DNA of 7,452 nucleotides from Pseudomonadota bacterium. Lineage in GTDB: Bacteria; Pseudomonadota; Alphaproteobacteria; Rhizobiales; Xanthobacteraceae. The stretch lies in contig JAFAFP010000037.1 in the NCBI GenBank assembly GCA_023423415.1, positions 1 through 7,452 on the forward strand, read 5' to 3'. This document shows, piece after piece, positions 5,870 to 7,452 of this stretch; position 1 is the stretch's first letter; every line of letters starts with the position of its first letter. Position numbers and translations under genes: made by a program. The notes under the pieces are model-generated. The model saw only the letters and a program-made list of their open reading frames with translations. It was not told where the DNA came from and did no database searches.

Positions 5870-6664
5870 ATGCTGAACTGGCTGCACGATCTCCCCCTGT
5901 GGCTTGGCGCAATCGTCACATGCGCAGCCTTTGTCGTGCCGACACTGGTCGGATCATATGTCCTTCAACCTTCGATCGCGCGGTTGTTCCGCGGCGAAAG
6001 AAGCATCAACACGGTGCTGGGATTTCTGCTGAACGCATTCGCGCTGTATTTCGGCGTGCTGCTGGCGCTGCTGTCGATCGCCGTGTTCGAGAACCACAAC
6101 AAGGCCGACGACGCGGTGGTGCGGGAAGCGGCGACCGTCATCAAGCTCTATCGGGATCTGCGCGGCTATCCCGAACCGCTGCGCACGCAGCTTGGCAAGA
6201 CGCTGCACAGCTATGTCGATGAGGTGATTGGGCCGGGCTGGGTGATGCAGGAGCAGGGACTGCCCAGTATGAAAGAAACCGAAATCATGACCGAGTTCCA
6301 TCGGCTGGTGTCGGAATACAAGCCGGAGGATACGGGCGCGGCCATCCGTCATGCCGAGACGCTGCGGGCGCTCAACTAATTCATCGAGGCGGGTCGCCTG
6401 CTTATCGATGCAGGCGACGAAGCGATTCCGAAGATCATGTGGTTCGTCGTGCTGGTCGGCGCGGTGATGAACATCATCGTCATCTGGATGTTCAATCTGC
6501 GGCCGTTCACCCATGCCGTCATCGGCGGGACGCTGTCGCTGTTCGTCGGTCTCGTGATCTACATGGTCGCGGTGCTGGATGCACCGTTCAAGGGCGTCTA
6601 CGGACTGAAGCCGAACGCGATCATCGCCATTCATGGTAGCGAGGGAATGGCGAGGGACAAATAA
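5870..6664 (+). pseudogene. DUF4239 family membrane protein gene interrupted by an in-frame TAA
   Basis: Read without the stop at 6377-6379 this is one 264-codon frame of normal DUF4239 length. The first part (169 residues) has membrane helices at about 8-32 (LPLWLGAIVTCAAFVVPTLV) and 49-73 (VLGFLLNAFALYFGVLLALL), then a soluble loop with DDAVVREAATVIKLYRDLRGYPEP and ends AETLRALN. After the TAA the same frame continues FIEAGRLLIDAGDEAIPKIM, then two more helices (MWFVVLVGAVMNIIVIWMF and AVIGGTLSLFVGLVIYMVAVL) and a C-terminal tail. The family usually reads LNEFIEAR here, so a Glu codon (GAA) has probably become TAA by one G-to-T change. The rest looks intact, which suggests a recent mutation or a sequencing error. 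The family's function is unknown. The second piece could restart at the ATG at 6437, but no good ribosome site is seen. No Shine-Dalgarno precedes 5870 either. Confidence 0.82.
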
Positions 6665-6731
6665 ACACTGCCCTGCTGAACCGCTGTGTCTCCGAGCGCG
6701 ACAAAGGCAAACCCGGAAGATTTGTCATTTC

Positions 6732-6740
6732 AAGGAAGGG
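6732..6740 (+). promoter_or_regulatory. Strong ribosome binding site of the small exported protein
   Basis: AAGGAAGGG at 6732-6740 ends 8 nt before the ATG at 6749, the best Shine-Dalgarno in the window. It decides the start against the in-frame GTG at 6686, which would put 21 polar residues ahead of the signal peptide. A short pair GACAAA (6700-6705) / TTTGTC (6721-6726) lies just upstream. Confidence 0.75.
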
Positions 6741-6748
6741 ATATTTCA

Positions 6749-7096
6749 ATGACCAAGACATTTGTGCGCTTGGCTGGCGGCATTCTGGCCGCCGCCGTCG
6801 TTTCCTTAACAGCTCACGTCGCCAGCGCCGAAACGCTGTTCAAGATCGTCACCGTGAAGGATGAGATTGTGGTCGGTCTGAACGACGCCGAACTGAAGGA
6901 AATGGGCGGCGACGCCGGTGGCATCGCCAAGGCGATCGCCTCCAAAGGCTCGTTGACGCTGTGGCAATACAGCGTCCGGCAGGCGAAGAATGGCGAGCGC
7001 GAGATGACGCCGCTGCAGAAGGTCGGCCTTCTGGCCAACGCGTCGCTGCGTGTCGAGCCTTACAAGCAGCCCTTCAAGGTGCTGCCGCACGAATAA
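6749..7096 (+). CDS. Small exported protein, function unknown
   Basis: A 115-residue protein with a clear Sec signal peptide: MTKTFVR, hydrophobic core LAGGILAAAVVSLTA, and cleavage expected after HVASA at about residue 27. The mature protein has about 88 residues, no cysteines, and begins ETLFKIVTVKDEIVVGLNDAEL. It continues with a Gly/Ala-rich GGDAGGIAKAIASKG, then LTLWQYSVRQAKNGEREMTPLQKVGLLANASLRVEPY and ends KVLPHE. I recall similar conserved hypothetical proteins in Bradyrhizobium-type genomes but no domain name. It should be periplasmic. A strong ribosome site suggests good expression. It lies 84 bp after the broken DUF4239 gene and converges with the gene to its right. Confidence 0.8.
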   Translation: MTKTFVRLAGGILAAAVVSLTAHVASAETLFKIVTVKDEIVVGLNDAELKEMGGDAGGIAKAIASKGSLTLWQYSVRQAKNGEREMTPLQKVGLLANASLRVEPYKQPFKVLPHE

Positions 7097-7100
7097 ACGC

Positions 7101-7136
7101 TGCAGCTCACGCGCGCTGCACGAGACAACGCGCGTG
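7101..7136. terminator. Inverted repeats between convergent genes, possible bidirectional terminator
   Basis: The 65-bp gap between two convergent genes holds two alternative stems: TGCAGC (7101-7106) with GCTGCA (7115-7120), and CACGCGCG (7108-7115) with CGCGCGTG (7129-7136), the latter 8 bp with a 13-nt loop. The two cannot form at once. Placement 4-11 bp after the plus-strand stop suits a shared terminator. There is no clear T-run beyond CTTCTTTC further right. Confidence 0.45.
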
Positions 7137-7161
7137 TTGCTCCGGGTCTTCTTTCAAAACG

Positions 7162-7452
7162 TCAGCCGCAAACCCAGACCTGACGCCAGCGCCAACCCCA
7201 CCGGGTCGGGACACGGCGCGCCGCATAACAGTTGCTGTCGTCATAAGACGCATAGCTGTAATACGGGTCGTAGGATGCGTAGCTGTAATACGGGTCGCCC
7301 CAATACGATCCGTAGAACGGAGCGGCTGCAGCGAAGGCGGCGCCGGCGCCGATCCAAGGCCAGGCATTTCCCCATCCCCAGCGGTTCCAGCGATTGCCGG
7401 CCCAGCGGTTGCCAGCCCAGCGTCCACCGCCCCAAGCCCAGCGGTTGCCGGC
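7162..7452 (-). CDS. Gly/Trp/Tyr-rich small exported protein, N-terminus outside the window
   Basis: An open frame of 96 residues enters from the right edge and stops at TGA (7164-7162); it has no start in the window. Residues 1-30 are a repeat of Asn, Arg, Trp, Ala and Gly (AGNRWAWGGGRWAGNRWAGN). A short Ala/Gly hydrophobic stretch WIGAGAAFAAAAPF follows, then YGSYWGD and two tandem copies of PYYSYASYD. The end is DSNCYAARRVPTRWGWRWRQVWVCG, with two cysteines at 75 and 95. This Cys-x(5-10)-Arg-Arg-Val...WRWR...VWVC end is typical of small exported envelope proteins of rhizobia, whose missing N-terminus is usually a signal peptide. Function is unknown; a surface or matrix role is a guess. The other frames here are shadows, as only this one gives that conserved ending. 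Confidence 0.78.
   Translation of the reverse strand, partial: AGNRWAWGGGRWAGNRWAGNRWNRWGWGNAWPWIGAGAAFAAAAPFYGSYWGDPYYSYASYDPYYSYASYDDSNCYAARRVPTRWGWRWRQVWVCG
7240..7293 (-). repeat. Tandem 27-bp duplication encoding PYYSYASYD twice
   Basis: Units at 7267-7293 and 7240-7266 match at 23 of 27 bases, and all four differences are at third codon positions that leave Tyr, Ala, Ser and Tyr unchanged. Both units therefore encode the same nine residues. Confidence 0.85.
7372..7452 (-). repeat. Degenerate Trp/Arg/Asn repeat region
   Basis: On the minus strand the words AACCGCTGG and GCTGGC/GCCGGC recur, giving repeated NRWA/GNRW units (AGNRW three times). The units are irregular and continue past the window edge. 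Confidence 0.65.

Noticed and set aside
5452..6129. A 17-bp word GCGGTGGTGCGGGAAGC at 5452-5468 and again at 6113-6129, encoding AVVREA in both DUF5996 and DUF4239 proteins
   Set aside because: The flanking protein sequences are unrelated and the word is made of common high-GC codons, so chance is more likely than a functional repeat.
6686..6748. GTG start 63 bp upstream of the small exported protein
   Set aside because: It would bury the signal peptide behind 21 polar residues, while AAGGAAGGG clearly points to the ATG at 6749.
7107..7435. Minus-strand frames with ATG starts at the right edge
   Set aside because: Their translations are low-complexity shadows; the start-less frame ending at 7162 carries the conserved exported-protein ending.
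1..7452. Defence, phage, CRISPR, transposon or secondary-metabolite system
   Set aside because: No nuclease, helicase, transposase, integrase, spaced repeats or biosynthetic core gene can be seen; the genes are ordinary metabolic and envelope families.

Overview
The window is GC-rich and densely coded, with typical alphaproteobacterial gene families. It most resembles a Hyphomicrobiales chromosome of the Bradyrhizobium/Rhodopseudomonas/Afipia type. This rests on family recognition and base composition, not on a database search. The families are a single-helix coiled-coil membrane protein, an exported lectin-fold protein, a DUF5996 protein, a DUF4239 membrane protein and a Trp/Arg-rich small exported protein. 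A short GTCCCCGC-type palindrome at the left edge fits the same group. I see no tRNA, rRNA, CRISPR array, transposase, phage gene or toxin module.

Layout. Positions 1-117 are non-coding and hold a REP-like palindrome. On the minus strand are a salicylate-hydroxylase-type FAD monooxygenase (118-1314) and, upstream of it in the reading direction, a membrane-anchored coiled-coil protein (1377-2114). A 144-bp divergent intergenic region with two inverted repeats separates these from the plus-strand genes. The plus-strand genes are an exported lectin-like protein (2259-2921) with a strong hairpin after its stop, a glutathione S-transferase (3012-3722), a fumarylacetoacetate hydrolase (FAH) superfamily protein (3826-4821) with its own likely promoter, a DUF5996 protein (4840-5787), a broken DUF4239 membrane-protein gene (5870-6664) and a small exported protein (6749-7096). 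A Gly/Trp/Tyr-rich exported protein on the minus strand (7162-7452) converges on the last of these and runs off the window.

How the genes may work together. FAH and DUF5996 are only 18 bp apart and very probably co-transcribed; the GST lies about 100 bp upstream. A flavin aromatic hydroxylase, a GST and an FAH-fold enzyme close together hint at aromatic-compound breakdown. However, the GST is not of the maleylpyruvate-isomerase (zeta) type, and the FAH protein lacks the usual lid His/Glu pair, so I do not assign a pathway. The other genes look like ordinary envelope genes.

Most notable points: an in-frame TAA that splits an otherwise intact DUF4239 gene (a likely Glu-to-stop change); the atypical lid of the FAH protein next to a DUF5996 gene of unknown function; a real minus-strand gene at the right edge with no start codon in the window, carrying an exact 9-residue tandem duplication whose copies differ only synonymously; and a possible leaderless promoter overlapped by a nested inverted repeat. 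I found no convincing new multi-gene system.
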